From Pseudorasbora parva (Eukaryota > Chordata > Actinopteri > Cypriniformes > Gobionidae), in the NCBI RefSeq assembly GCF_024679245.1, contig NC_090172.1:44840054-44904053 (forward strand): a stretch of DNA of 64,000 nt, in the 5' to 3' direction. Below, piece by piece: positions 1 through 13,620 of the stretch. Below the pieces are notes generated by a model, which saw nothing but the letters and a program-made list of their open reading frames with translations, was not told the origin of the DNA and did not search any database. Positions within the stretch are counted from its first letter, which is position 1, and each line of letters opens with the position of its first letter. The translations under genes were made by a program, and so were the position numbers.

Positions 1-1082
1 CAGCGTGTGACAAATTAATCCAATTTAATCTGCCGTGTCTCTAGGGGAGCTAACAGATCAAATGAGAATTTATGTGATCAGAACCAGGCCATAAACAAGC
101 AAACTAAACAATTGGCTGTAGTTTAACGCCTGTTGTGTGTTCAAGTTTCGCTGTGGCAAATCTCAGACCGTGACAAAAGCGCTTCCTCCAGCTTGACCAT
201 GTGACCTTGGTCCGCTCCACTGAGGCAGTTTTCCATTAACCATGAGCAGATCAGTCTTTCTTCACAGTGAGGAAGCCAATGCTACATTTCTGCAACCATA
301 TGATCCATGAAATAGCTACGGACTAAAATCTTAAAGTGCAGGGGAGATAGCAATATGAAATATCAAAGCCACCAGAAAAAGGAAAGCATGCTGCCATCCA
401 GAAATGCTGAGTTTAGGAGCACTAATACAATTCAAATACAAAAAAGTGGATGAACTTTCAAATGAAAGCAATTTCACAAGCGAATGGGACTATAACTTAA
501 TTAAAATGCTCTTAAACTATTGATCACTGTTCATTACAAAACTGCTGATCTCTGGTAGGAAGTTCAAATTGATGCTATGCACTGTGGTTTCAGAGCAAGA
601 AGAAACATGTTTGACGTAAAGCATGAAAAGTTAATACCTTAGCAAACAAGAAATGAAAATTATATAGTGACATTATTCTTGATAAAAACACAACCTAATG
701 TTTGTTAAATTTTAGAATAAACCCTGCAATTGTTACTTGAATTATCATTACTTTCTTAATTTCTACAATTATGATCCAAAAGATTCAGGTAAAACAAAAC
801 TACTTGAGCAATGTTTTCTGTTTTAAAGTGTCGTAATACAAATGCGAAACAAATCAAATACACACAGCACACTACGTACTGCAGGGCTGTTGAGGCCACA
901 CCCCTGCATGCACTGGGCATTACTCAGGCCATAACATGCACATTTGATCAAAAATACAGGAGAAAAAAAAACAGTAATATTGTAAAATATTACTACAATT
1001 TAAAGTAATGGTTTTCTATTTTAGAAATTTCTATTTTCTATTCCATTTTAATATACTTTAAAATCGAATTAATTTTTGTAAT
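1..1082. other. No gene seen
   Basis: AT-rich DNA with no coding exon, RNA gene or complete repeat that I can recognise. The open frame at 811-1008 has no motif. Confidence 0.6.
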
Positions 1083-1445
1083 GCAAAGCTGAATTTTCAC
1101 AGCCATTACTCCAGTCTTCAGTGTCACATGATCCTTCAGAAATCATTCCAATATGCTGATTTATTATCAATGTTGGAAACATTTGTTGTGCTGCTTAATA
1201 TTTTTTATGAATAAATAAATACTTTTATTCAGCCAGAATGTGTTTAATTGATAAAGTGATAAATACTTTTTTATTGTTAGAAAAGCTTATTATTTTGGAT
1301 AAATGCTGTTCTTTTTTAAAATCCTGAAAAAAATATCACAGGTTCCAAAAAAATATTAAGCAGCACAACTGTTTTCAAAATTGATAACTGAGTATCAAAT
1401 CAGCATACTGGTAGCCTATTAATGATTTCTGAAGGATAAATAATA
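1083..1445. repeat. Inverted repeat of a common fish DNA repeat
   Basis: GTCACATGATCCTTCAGAAA, TCATTCCAATATGCTGATTT and GTGCTGCTTAATATTTTTT at 1122-1206 reappear in reverse complement at 1345-1438 (AATATTAAGCAGCACAACTG, AAATCAGCATACTGG, TGATTTCTGAAGGAT). The two copies face each other around an AT-rich centre. Confidence 0.75.
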
Positions 1446-1765
1446 CATTATTTATTTATTTTACATTTAATAAATAAAACTAATTAATTGGAAAATATAT
1501 AAATATGCATGAGACCACTTATGACCAAATAAAGTGTTAATATTTATGTTTTATAAATGATACGATTTATATAAAATTTCCCTAAATTTCCTATTAATTC
1601 CCATAAACTCCCATAAATTCCTGTTAAGTTTCCAAATCTGAATATTTTCGAAAATTCCCCAGATTAAGTTCCCGTGGAAAGATTCTGGAAATGTACTGGA
1701 AATGTTCTGCCCCCTTTAATTTGCAACCCTAATTCTGATACATTGACTTGACTTGTAAAATTCAC

Positions 1766-3240
1766 TAGGGATGTAACGATTCAGTCGGAGTCGGTTGAAA
1801 ACCGATACAAATGTTTGATGATTCAAATTGGTTGAGATGTTAAAGGGTAACTAAACCCCTGTTCACAGCCTAACTCCGCCCACTAGCAATATTTGAAAAA
1901 TGCTGCAAAAGTGGGCAGAGCCCAGCGGAGACGAGGGCGGGGCTGAGCGAGAGGGCGTGCACCTGAGACCCGTAGTGACAACTTGTTTGATAACAGTAGC
2001 TTTGCAACAGACCGGTCATCTAAAGTAGAGGACTTTTCTCCACCACCTTCACCTGAAGTGGAGGAGGGTGAAATGTCTGTAGACACAGAGCCTTATCAAT
2101 CGAGCCGCTGGCTCAAACTGCGTTAATTCCCGAGGCCGACGATGCTTTCATTCATTCATTCATGCTAGCGAAGCAGCAGCGCAAGAAAGAATGAGACCAC
2201 TAACTAATCTATGAACATTGAACAGCCATATCCTTATACTGAATGTCACTAAAAAAGCACAGGACCTTCTTCAAACCTAACAGCCTATTACAACAGATTT
2301 CCTTAAATAAAAAAGTTAGACTACATACGCCAGCAGTCTAGCACATTACGGATTTGTTGTTCGTTACCACGGCAACCATTTGCGCGTCAGGGTTTGTCTG
2401 AAAGCGTCTTAAGTATAAAATTATCTGTAGACATGACGGGCGGCAAAAATATCAAAAGAAAAGCTTAATATGTACTTACAACTGCATTATTTATCTGTAT
2501 TTTCTTCATTGGGATGTTGAAAGCAAGTGACGAGAAAGTTTCATTCATAATGTTTCTACTTCATGTAACATGAGCGCTCATACTGGACTGAAGCCGTTCT
2601 CATCATGTGATCAAGGGAAAACATTTCTTAGGGCGTGGTGAGCTCGTGCCAGGGGCGTGGTAGTGAGCCGTTGGAAGTACCATCCTACATTACGAAGCAC
2701 CACAACGTCCAATAGGAAAATTCGACTGCAGTAGCCACCGTTCAACCTTAAGAGGACAGCACTAAGAAGTTTTTAAACCATATATTATAGAATTAAAACA
2801 CTTGATACCCAAATGTCAAAACATTTACTCTAATCAATAAACCGCATTAATAAAGCCCCAGTCTTGCAGATCATTAACTAAAAAAAGTTGGTTTAGGGTT
2901 TAGTTACCCTTTAAACGAATCATGATTCACGTTTCAAACTGCAGGGACGCTAAAACAATATAGCCTACTGCAACCTCACTTTACAGGCACGATAGCAACG
3001 AGCAAGTTGTAGCTAGCGTTACAAACTGTACGTGCACATTAGCGCGAAGAAGATAGAAATAAACAAATGTTTTCAGTTCATTCATACGAAAGTTAGCTGC
3101 GAGCGCTGTTAACGCACCTGTGTACATGCACCGTTAAACAGAAGCATGGCGACAGCAAGCACTTAGTTTACTTTAACCCATTCAAATCGGAAGTGTGATG
3201 GCATTTTGACTATCTGACGACTAATAATCACCACAGTGAG
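1766..3240. mobile_element. hAT-type element fragment, interrupted by a TTAA element
   Basis: Starts with TAGGGATGTAACGATTCAGT and continues GTCGGTTGAAAACCGATACA, the terminal pattern of TAGGGATG hAT families. The sequence stops at TTAA 1840-1843 and resumes after the nested element at 2915 (ACGAATCATGATTCACG). No matching right terminus or 8-bp duplication was found, so the end coordinate is approximate. Confidence 0.6.
1844..2910. mobile_element. TTAA-flanked DNA transposon, non-autonomous
   Basis: Terminal inverted repeats AGGGTAACTAAACCC (left) and GGGTTTAGTTACCCT (right) are perfect over 15 bases and flanked by TTAA at 1840-1843 and 2911-2914. TTAA targets are used by piggyBac and Kolobok superfamilies; which one applies here is not determined. 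On the + strand around 1976-2112 a short stretch reads PSPEVEEGEMSVDTEPYQ, a vestige resembling acidic leaders in fish transposon proteins. Length is 1067 bp. Confidence 0.85.
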
Positions 3241-3299
3241 AGGCTCCAGTCTAGTCACCTCTGTCGACATGTAAAAAGATAATAGGCCAAACCACACTG

Positions 3300-3960
3300 A
3301 CTGGAGGATTTGCAGCCCCACTCGGCGTCAATGGCAATTGCTATGGAGATCACGAGCATCAGTGTTTTCACAGCGCAAGATAAAAGGCTCGTCCTCATCC
3401 AGAGAAAGACCAGCACGAGGATGCGTCCATCGACTGAAGACTATTGCAGAACCAGGTATTTATTTTACTATCTCTTTCTCTAAATACATGATTCAGTTGC
3501 TGCATAAGCTTCCTTTGGATCCTAATGTTAGGAATGTGTGATACTACATTTATTTTTAATGAAGTTCCAGCTCATGTGGAGAAGAACTTTTGTGTCTTCA
3601 CTTCATTTCACTGCAAATTTGTTTGTAAATAAGTCTCAGGAGCTGGATTTGCAGACACAATGTTGTGCCTTCTATATTGGATCCGACAGGAATGGTGCAA
3701 CAAACTTATGTGAGTAAAACGTCTTTTTTATATGTAATAGCAGTCCCGGGGGTGTGTGTTTCCAGACGGGCAAGCAAAACGTACGCCCGTCAGAAGAAAT
3801 AATATTTTCTTGATCTGGGCAAGTGTGTGCGTGTGCGCGTGTGTTCACGCTTATATCCACAGATCGTGTGGGCCATGTAATACAGAAAAAACAAATCAAC
3901 CAAAAGCTCTGCTAAAAAGATAAAACACCTTGCTAAAAATCATGTCACATCAACCATCCA
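3300..3960. repeat. Repeat block shared with the 48.5-50.4 kb element
   Basis: CTTCTATATTGGATCCGACA, GGAATG.TGC..AACTTATGTG and AGTAAAAC occur here (about 3669-3720) and at 48803-48850 in the same orientation. The CACTTATAT.CACCGATCG-type string near 3850 also recurs near 49965. It is a fragment of the same large TTAA element family; its own ends are not visible. Confidence 0.6.
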
Positions 3961-4757
3961 TTTCCTGTCAGAAAGCACTTTTCCAGTGTCACTGAAAGTG
4001 ACAAAACCACAGTTTAGCAGTTTAGTTATTCATATAGATAAAGATGATGGGATTCTTGACAGAGTTCAAGAGCGTTTTAACACTCATCAGCATGACGAAA
4101 CATCAACCACTTGCTGATTCAACCAAATGAGCTCTCTCGTTTGCTCAAATGAGAGGAGAAAAAACACAAGCCAAGTTTCTTCAGAACCTTGAGAAAGTGT
4201 CTTTTAGCAAACTGGCTCATAGATCTATACTCTCTTCAATCTATCTCTAGTCAAATTTCCCACTATAAATCTTCCCGTCATCATAATCTCATTGCCAAAA
4301 TGTCTCTTTGACCTCGCCTACTTCTTTTTCATGTTATTTGTATCCCTTCCCACATTACGCCCCATAAAAGCCAATTTCTTGGTTTAATGAACTGATGCGG
4401 CATTTGTTTTCAGACCTCACCATGGAGTCATTTAGAGGTGACACTTTCATTTTAATTCATGACTTAATTTCAAATGGCTGTGAGCCAGTGTGTTAATCAT
4501 ATAGTCGAATGATTCCTATGCTCTGCCTAAACAACATTCACACTATCTGAAGGAGTCTACTTTTGCTAGCTTCTCTTGTCTAAACTGCAGTGGTTGGTTA
4601 CCCCTTAACATACTTCTTTTTTTTCTACTCAGCATTTGATCAAATAAAAGCTGAAACCTTTATTCAAACAAATAACAGTTTAGTGCTATGTGTCAGTCAT
4701 AAATCTTAAGGTCAGAAACATACTTATGCAAGCATGCAAACAAAAACAAGTCAGAAC
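3961..4757. other. No gene seen
   Basis: Unique-looking sequence. I see no exon with splice sites and no complete repeat. Confidence 0.5.
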
Positions 4758-4761
4758 TTAA

Positions 4762-5544
4762 AGGCCCACTGAGGTGCCTTGAAACACAGCGTTATTCAAT
4801 GTGTTGAAGCAATTGCCACTGAAACAAGACGACAGGGCGGGACATAGAGCAGCTCCTCCCCTTTTTTTAAATGGCCAATAACATGTAACTACTTCAGCTG
4901 TGTGACCCACATATGGGTCAAAATTTGCATATGTCATAATTATTCGAAATTTGCTGCAGAGCTCAGCCAGAGCTGTTGAGTTTGGCTAAGTCCCATTTAC
5001 TACAGTCAAAAAGATTCCCCTTTTAAATCTAATATGAAACTTTTACTTAATCAAAACAGTGAACATAGTGATGTTGAGGATGTGTAGTTTGAAAAGTGTA
5101 TAATTGAGGTTGGTGCATCGACTTCATCTCTTCTACATGTCAATGCTGTTCTAATGCCGAGTCCGTCTCTCACTGTTTCTCCTCCTGATCTCCTTCTTAA
5201 TCACGTTAAAATATAGCATTCTGTGTAGACTTCAAATGGGTCCGATAGGTTTTGTGGCCTGCGCCAAATCATGAGCCGCTCTGCGCTATCGTGTCTCTGG
5301 ATCCGAGCAGCCTGCGCACACTGCGGCGGTTCTCGTGGCTCTAATGTGAAACCAGACATTATTCGCCCCAATGGAGGGCATTACACTGTCTGAATCGTTC
5401 CCTTTCCCTAGTGCATTGTGCCATTCACCATATAGAAATCGTAATTGTATGCACAAGTGATCGATTTCAGCTGCAGGCGGGACACTTTAGATTCTAGAGA
5501 GCATTTGATTGGACAGAACATCTGATGAGAAGCTGAAGTGCAGA
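4762..5544. repeat. Probable TTAA-flanked repeat
   Basis: Begins after TTAA at 4758-4761 with AGGCCCACTGAGGTGCCTTG, and the next TTAA is at 5545-5548. Typical inner strings (GGGCGGGACATAGAGCAGCT, GCTCAGCCAGAGCTGTTGAG) resemble cyprinid non-autonomous elements. The right terminus does not mirror the left, so the boundary is doubtful. Confidence 0.4.
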
Positions 5545-5548
5545 GTTA

Positions 5549-5910
5549 AGGCCTGGGTATATTCAATTTCCACGTCCGGACCATAGACCGTAAAAAATTA
5601 TGGACGACTCGACATCATCCGTTTCCGCTTGCCAGATTTGAAGCTTTCAGGCGGCCAGCACGGCGCTGACATCTTGGGACCGAGTCTGCGCAGTAGAGAT
5701 AAAAAATATTGGAAGTGTAATTTTATTGTTTAGTTTGCCTCGCGTCCATTAGAAAACACAGAGGGGCGGCTATACTGGGACCGGTCACCGGGAGGCGATC
5801 AAGGCGCAAAAGCTTCAGTATCTGAGAGGGGTGCTGCAGGCTTGGTCCGGACGCACATCGCATACAGTCGTGTCCGCACAGATTTCAAAGTATACTCAAC
5901 CGCAGATGGC
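5549..5910. repeat. Repeat block with an inverted copy at 49.1-49.7 kb
   Basis: CATAGACCGTAAAAAATTAT, CGACTCGACATCATCCGTTT, GGGCGGCTATACTGGGACCG and CTTCAGTATCTGAGAGG all occur in reverse complement at 49087-49709. The two copies are 43 kb apart in opposite orientation. The local ends resemble imperfect inverted termini (GGTATATT and AGTATACT). Confidence 0.7.
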
Positions 5911-8900
5911 AGCGTTCAACACAATTCTGCCCTACAAAGACAAAATGCAGTAACTTCAATTGGGTGAAAATTTGTTATTGATATGTTTGAGACATTCAAG
6001 ACCTCCTTTAGATAAATAAGTATATTGAGTCAATTTTACTGTTTATTTGAGAAAATAATGGGTTCCCTAAAAGTAACTTCCAAATTCCCAGGGGAAACCA
6101 AGGCCGAACACCATAACAGCAGTTACTGTTCTTTGTCTTTGTTTTAGAATGATCACATTGAATCAGGGTACTCTGCTATTGTTTAGCCGTTGTTTAGAAG
6201 TTACTGTCGGCCTGGAGTTACAGTATACAGCCTTTTTGTTTTACTGTCCATTCAAGTTCTCCATTTAAAGTACAGTGTAGCCTGTGTCATACATCTGTCA
6301 CTGAAGCACTTCTGACACACACGATACCTGAATGTAGGTAAAACAACTTTTACTAATAGTGTTTATGGATGTTGGGATTGCTTTGAAATGCAAACATCAA
6401 TGTCAAGATAAGAAATTGTGTGACAAAAGATGCATTAGACTAACAAATTAAATTGATCACAATTTACTTCATTTAGCTAGCTAGCAGCCTATAGCATACA
6501 TAGGCTAGTCAGCTATCCAATGAATAGGCTACCAAACTGTTAAATATAACAAAACAATTCTAAATCCTCCAAAATAAATACCATATTCACTAGATATACA
6601 GGTGTTGCTATAAATGATTTTATAAATGGTGATCAGCAACCAAATATTGATAATGTGGAAGTTACTTCCATTTGCCTTGGAGTGACTTCTCACATTTTGC
6701 CGACAATACAAAGACAGAATTCAAAATAGGAGTCAAAAGTCAAGTTGATTTAGATAATTTTCATTACTAAAACATCATAGGCTAACTGCCATATTTCCAG
6801 TGTCCTTCTCCTACCTATAATTCATTTGGTTGGACAACTGTGAATCTTCTGTCTCTTCTTTCTTGCACGTGCTGTTGTATGCGCACCGCCCACACATTTA
6901 TAACAAAAATGCATTTTTCTTGCAATGTCAACTTCAAGCTCTAAAATATTTTATTGGATAGAAATTGTGAGGCGGGTTTCAAATATTGTTGTCGAAAATG
7001 GGAGCCTTAAAATCAAAAAGGTTGAGATCCACTGCGCTAATGCCAGCTATAGCCTTGCCGCAACACTGAGAATTGCACTGTGACACCTCTGATGCTTTAC
7101 CCTTCACTGCAATCACTAAATAAATAAAAATTAATTAAAAACAATTAAAATAAATAAATAATAATAATCAATAAAAAGCCAAAAGCCAATATACCCTGCG
7201 TCTAGCATTAACTGTCCTTTCCTAAAATGAATGTACCTCCAAAAACATGGCACGTCAGTTTTACATGACCTAAATATTTTATCAGGGGTGGTGGACACAT
7301 TGTAAGTACAAATTATATAGCTGCCAGTTCAATCAATTTGCTCTGAACAAAAAGACTATTGAGTGTCACAGTGTGTGGGGATGTGACTGGCACAGATGCA
7401 GCCGTGCTCTTAATGGCAAATTTCCTCATAATTCATGTGATTGTTGAAACAAGGCAGAGATCTGGACAGCTCTCAAGGGGTCTGGATGTGAATTGCTCCC
7501 ATTAGAAAACGTATGTTTTCCAGCAAGAGAGGGAATGTAGAGCTTTACAATCAAACATTCAAAATCATTTTCTCACAATTATTGGTGTTGCAACGTCTGT
7601 GATGAAGCTGCTGGGTTTACATAAACATGCAAATAAGTTGCTGATGAAAGCAGGTGGATTGAAAAAGTGAGAAGGGGTCGTAACACTACAGAAGAAACTA
7701 CTTTTTTTGGTTTGATTTTTGTGAAAACTGTGTTTTATTTCATTTCATTTTCTTTCTCTCACATCTATGACATATGATTCAATTTAACATTCTGCTTTGA
7801 TACTAAGCCACAAAAACAATCTGCAAACATCAAACAGAATAACTCAATCATACTTTAGCATGCATTAAACAAAGCTTTGCATGGAACCCAAAAATTAAAC
7901 CCAAACTCTTCTTGAAGAATCAAACAAAATGCCCCTGATGTTCTGCAGTGCTTACAAAACTTGGTCACAATGCAAACATACAAACACGTCCAAACCACTA
8001 CAGCGGCACTACAGACCAGAGTCAGCAACATAAGCATATTTAACCAGATGAATCTCAGTGGTGATTTGCACTTACAAAGGTTTTGACTTTGAAGCCAATG
8101 TTACCATTTCAGAGTCAACAATGCTGCCTTAGAAGGATGTGCACAGTCACATGAAAACTGCCATCAGGAGTAGTAGATCACAACAGAATAAAAGGGTATT
8201 CATAGAATAGAATTATAATAATAGGAGATATATAATCCATATATAATCCAAAACTGACTACATTTCAATAACGTATTCAATCAACAATAAAATCTGACAA
8301 GAACCTAGCCTAATATACCTTAAAACAAACCTGTATTTTTGCTAATTTTACTGATTAAGCAAATTTACATTCTTAAAAATAAAAATAAATAAAATGAAAA
8401 CCACTCACCAGCCTGAAAATTGATCAGACTGGTGGTTTCCACAGTGAACTCCCAGAAATAATTAAGTTGTCACAAGAAAGATCAGTTTTTCTCCTGTGCT
8501 TTTCTTTTTCTAATAAACGTAAAAGGCAAACTGCAGAGTAAGTGTAAAACAACTCCATATGGCCCCACCCAAAAAAATTATTTTTACTATGGCTCTGCTT
8601 GACTAGGGTGCCTGTGACCAATGAGACCATTTCAAATGGCCTGTAGTAAACCACTTCCTCTTCATCTGTGCAGGGGTGGTGTGTGCCGTGGTTGGAACAC
8701 TTTGGGACAAGTTCCCAATTCCACTATGATATTTCTTTCCAAAATCATCTCATAACAGGCATCATTAGCTCTCAATCGTCAGCCTGGTCCACATTGATTA
8801 ATCCCATCATATATTGAATCTCAAGTGTCAACAGAAAACTCTAGCTCTCCAGGACTCCAGGTTTCAGGTATCAGTCTAGTCTAGGACACACTGTGCATTC

Positions 8901-10628
8901 CTGAACAATGACTCAATGACAAATGCATATATACATAGCACTCAAATCCACACACACATATACTGAAGTACCAATAACAGACCAAAGAAAACATCAAGCT
9001 CCTACATGACCACACTGATCAGCGGTTCTAACAGCAAAATAAAACACCACAGGCTCATCTTTTATGCAGCTTCAGGCAAAGTATTATGGTGATTCAGAAC
9101 GATCTTCTAAAGGCAAAGAGGAGATCAAACTACTCCGAGTCAGAAAAAAATTCCTCACTCCAGACCAAAATATTTTCTGCTTTAATGAAATTATCAAACG
9201 CAATTTAAGTAATAAGTCGGATCCCTCACACTACAAACACATTTGTCATCATGACCATGACTGAACATATAAAAGTTTGAGACTGGTTTGGGTGATCAAA
9301 CGCTACGAAGACTGTGAGGCAAAAACTGCAGTGAAATCTCAACCGAGCTCCATCTGAGAGCTGAAAGGGTCCAATTAAAAACGACAAAACACAGTCAAAA
9401 GGAATGTCTGGTGAGCAGCAGACTGTCGCAACACACACACACAGAGAAACTTCAATCTTGAATCTTGAGGGAATTAAAATGTTAATCACGGCAGATTGCA
9501 TGAATCTGAGAAAAAATGTCTTGTAAAATAACCTAAATCCAAATTGCAATAGAAGTCAAAGTAAAAGTTTTTGCTTATGTAATCATCAATTTCTTAATCA
9601 AATCTTCTGATGATCTCTCAGTAAACGTCGGGACAATGGTAGTCTACAAAAATTCTAACTAACTGAAGCAACACAGATATAGCAACAAGGGGTGGGCAAT
9701 ACATTGAATATTAGAGATAATAGACTTAGAGATAATATATTTGCTGACGATAATTAGGGAAATTTTTGAATTTCACTATAAAGTAACATTTTTGCCAAAG
9801 CAAGCCAATTTCACTCCCCTTTTTTGTCATGACTATGCTAGCTGATAGCTTTCAAAGGCTCCCAAGCATATTTGCAGGAGCTCTTTGTGAAGCATTGCCA
9901 TGCTGGCAATGGACTGAACAAACAAATGCACAATCGGTAAGCAATAATCCTAATTTGGCTAGCACCCAGAATGTCACCTAATTAATATTCATGAGCCATG
10001 CTGATAAGGTTTATAAATGTGCCCCCTGCTGCATGCCACAGTTCTAAATGCAGACTGATGAGGACACTGTGTCTCTAGTCTAATTAACACATGACGCTTA
10101 GATCCTGTCCTTGGACTAAACTGGTTACATTCCTGCAGTGCAAGTGCTGAAGCTGATGTGATGGACACAGAGAACACCATAATTAGATGCAGCTGACAGT
10201 TAACTGGACTGACGAGTGATTTACATTCGACACAGTAAGATGGCTATTGATTTTGAGCCATAAGTCACTTCATGCTACAGATCAGTGATTGTACATCTTA
10301 CTGCTACTGCTTGGAAATAGCTTCCATACTATATATGGTATTCTTTACTACAATACTAGAAGAAAATCAGTAATGTTTAGAAACACATGAGGGTGAGTAA
10401 ATGATGACAGAATTATTTTAACACAGGATGAAGTCAAGTTGCAAAGCTGGTGGCTTTCTGGAGATCTGCACCAGTGTCAGATGGCCATTACTTATTCATA
10501 AGGATAGATCTGCCTCAGAATGAGGCCCTGAGAGTGCTGATATTTATCTGCTTACTCTAGCAGCGAAACTGCTGAGATCTCTGCATCTGTCTAAAATCCA
10601 TATTCAAAGCAGACAAGATGTTTTTTAA
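5911..10628. other. Long stretch with no recognised gene
   Basis: 4.7 kb of AT-rich, mostly non-repetitive sequence. Open frames up to 107 codons (9226-9549, - strand) lack known motifs, splice sites in phase or codon bias that I can judge. It is intergenic or intronic to a gene outside the window. Confidence 0.5.
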
Positions 10629-11070
10629 GGTGTTCACACATGGCAGGTTTGTTTGATTAAAACAAACGCTAGTGTGATTGTTCTGTTTGTGTGGTTCCTT
10701 TTAATAAGCATCTCGGTCTAGACTGGGTAAACCCATCCCGATCTGCTGGCGATTTGATTTCGCCCTGCAGCTCAGGCTGGAAACCTATAAATTTTTCATT
10801 CCTGCTTCTGTTACAAACTTGCAGGGACCAATCACAAACTGGCTCATCCACCTGGCGGTGCGACTGGCAGATTTAACACAATGATGGAGAGAGAAGCGAT
10901 TGATCATTGGTCTAATTGGTTGAAGGACTATCCAGTTTCGTACAGTCATTTGAACCATGCCCGTTGATCAAACATCTTCTGCAGTAAAAATACAGAGCAG
11001 ACTCCCTAGACCAACGTTCAATCTTAATAGATTGAGCTTGGTCTGGTGATAGCCAGACAAGTCTCGGTCT
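10629..11070. repeat. Possible diverged DNA repeat
   Basis: The GGTGTTCACACATGGCAGGT start with AACAAACGCTAGTGTGATTG resembles the terminal zone of fish DNA transposons, and the GGTCTAGACTGGG / TTGGTCTGGTGATAGCCAGA strings look repeat-derived. No paired terminus or target duplication was found. Confidence 0.3.
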
Positions 11071-11835
11071 GCTTCCAAACAAACTTTGGTGCAATTTAAC
11101 TGAAATATGAACGCAACATGGACCAAAGACAAGATATAATATAACACCAAATGCGACCCCAAAGAGGACAGAATGCTTAAGCATAACTGGTTCTTCTCAT
11201 GATGTTGCATAATGTTCAATGCACAGTGGCTAGTGGTTTTCCAAAGTTACTAGCCACTCTTCATTTTTGACAAGGCTTCTAGTCAATTTGTTAAATAAAT
11301 ATCAATTTTTGAGAAATGAAGTATGATTAATGATCCCAGCGATTGTGTCACATGTGGCGTTATGTTGAAAATAGTCTGATTTTCTGTGGTGTTTTTCACA
11401 AACAAGATTTCCATATGAAGGAGGATTCAATCGTGTTTGAGACTCACAGTATGTGATGTCCATGTACTGAACTCTTTTTATTTAACTATGGCAAGGTTAA
11501 TTCAATTTTTCATTCTAGGGCACCTTTAAAGACAGAGAAACACTAACACCTGCTTTTAAATATAATTTATTCTCAAACAATATTTTCATCTGTGTTCTAT
11601 CGGCTATGAAATATTTTAATCTAGCATATTTTGTGTATGATCACAAAGTCTAGTGAAATACATAGTTCCATGTGATTTGACAGTTTATTTGATTAAATAT
11701 CACAAAAGGTATGCATCATACCAGACACCTTGATGAATACTTTACAGTTTGTTTTTAAACTGGAAGCCATCCTCTTCAAATGCTATTGAAGTTAGAAACG
11801 TGTACACCAATGATATATGTAACTTAGAGACATAC

Positions 11836-12600
11836 GCTGCGTCCCAATTCGCCTACTTATACTACGTCCTAAAAGTATGTACTCTTTTTGTGAAGAAAAA
11901 GTATATACTTTTGAGTGTGTAGCAGAAAAGTATGCAAGCTTCGGGACATACTACTTCACCATCTTTAACGGACTCTGTCGCTTAGTTACGTGCATCCCGT
12001 CACCGTTTAACTGTCCTGTCAATCATCGTCAGATTCGTCACAGTTCAAATCCTCCACATTCAGATTAATCTCTTACCGTATCGGAGAGAAATGTAGCCGC
12101 TCGTTGATCTGCCATTTGTGGGTCTTTAATGCAGAGACTCTCCTCATGTGTTTGCAGTTTAAATATAATGATGCATTTAAAAGTTAATGGCCAAACGTGT
12201 CATTACAAAAGTTCACAATGCTGCTGCAGGTGAAATATAATGTGGACAACACTGAATAAATATATTTTTGTCAGGTTAAATATTGATAGGTTGTCACTCA
12301 AACCCCTTTATCTAAACTTCTCTACTTAACCGTCGAACTCGCACATCCGTCATGTTTGTAGTTTTTAACGCTTTTTATCCGCGTTTGTAGTTCTAGTCGA
12401 ATCCCCATACACCTCGCAGTGGGTTGTGGGCAATATCAGCCGTTAGAGTGCCCATCGATTCATACTTCGAATTCGGACCGGAAATAGTAAACCATCCGGG
12501 AATCTTTGGAATACTCTTTTCAACATACTATGATTTGGGACATACTAATTCTATTTTCGAATACTATTTAGGATGGATAGTATGCGAATTGGAACGCAGG
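11836..12600. mobile_element. Terminal-inverted-repeat DNA element
   Basis: Left end CTGCGTCCCAATTCGCCTAC and right-end reverse complement CTGCGTTCCAATTCGCATAC pair over about 20 bases. Sub-terminal GTATGTAC / GGGACATACTA motifs recur on both sides. No clean target duplication is visible. It is probably a hAT-type non-autonomous element, 765 bp. Confidence 0.75.
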
Positions 12601-13466
12601 GATAGAGAACTCTAAATTTGCGAATATCGAACGCCCAACATTAAGCCAACTTCATGTCATTGTCATTGACAGTCACATCAGATGTGCTCTGGTTCTGCTG
12701 TGATCTTTCTTTGTTCTATTTCAGCAGCGAAAATAGTTTCAAAGTCAGTCAATCACTGAATTATGAATGAATCACATACATACATACATCACATGTACAT
12801 CTCTGCTTTGTTGTTTATAATGAGTGCCAATTTCAGTGAGTGAGCACACTTTGAACTAAACTCTGCAGTTTCAGTGATGAATAATCTGAACACTTAAGTA
12901 GACATTGAATTCATAAGATCAACAGAATCGCACTTGATGAGTTATAATGTGCAACACGATTATAACAGATGACTTTTGAAAAGACTACAATTTCAACCCA
13001 CCAAAGTGGCTAGTGGAACATCAGAGTGGCTGTGTTACACGCCACAGCTGAAATCCACCAGCAAATGGCGGGTGTTAATGTCAAGCCCTGCATACAGTTG
13101 TGCAAACCACAATCTCCTACAGTCGTACCACATTGCAGCAAGAGCAGATCACACTTATCACATAACGAGAGTAAAGAGAGATGCTGGAAAGGTGACGGTG
13201 AAAGATTTGCACAACAACCTTTGAAGTGTCATTGACCAATGTCTTATGGAAAATGTGCAAGATGGAAAATGAAAAATGAGCATTAAATAAATGATTTCAA
13301 ACCTTGCATATTAATAGCAGCTCCCTGACACTCACAAATTATATACAATCTCTCCTCATCTGGTGTTATTAGTAATACCAATATTATGTACCAGTGTGAA
13401 AATGTCCTTAACATGGCCAAGTAAAAAACCAAGAGAACTGAACTACCAGTGTGAACACACAATTAC
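12601..13466. other. No gene seen
   Basis: Two overlapping open frames at 12976-13235 have no recognisable motif. No complete repeat is present. Confidence 0.45.
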
Positions 13467-13620
13467 AGGGATAGCTAACCCAAAAGTAAAAATTGTCTTC
13501 ATTTATTCATCCTCATTTCATTGCGAACCTATATGACATACTTTCTTCTATGAAATATGAAAGATATTTGATCCATATAATAGAAGTCAAAGGTCACCAA
13601 AGGGGTTTAGTTACCAACAT
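13467..13620. repeat. Degraded TTAA-type MITE
   Basis: GCTAACCCAAAAGTAAAAAT, TTTATTCATCCTCATTTCAT and ACATACTTTCTTCTATGAAA form a diverged left half of the GGTTAGTTCACCC MITE family. The right half is missing. Confidence 0.6.

Noticed and set aside
9226..9549. 107-codon - strand frame
   Set aside because: No motif, no signal peptide or partner exon, and low-complexity Cys/Phe-rich content typical of chance frames in AT-rich DNA.
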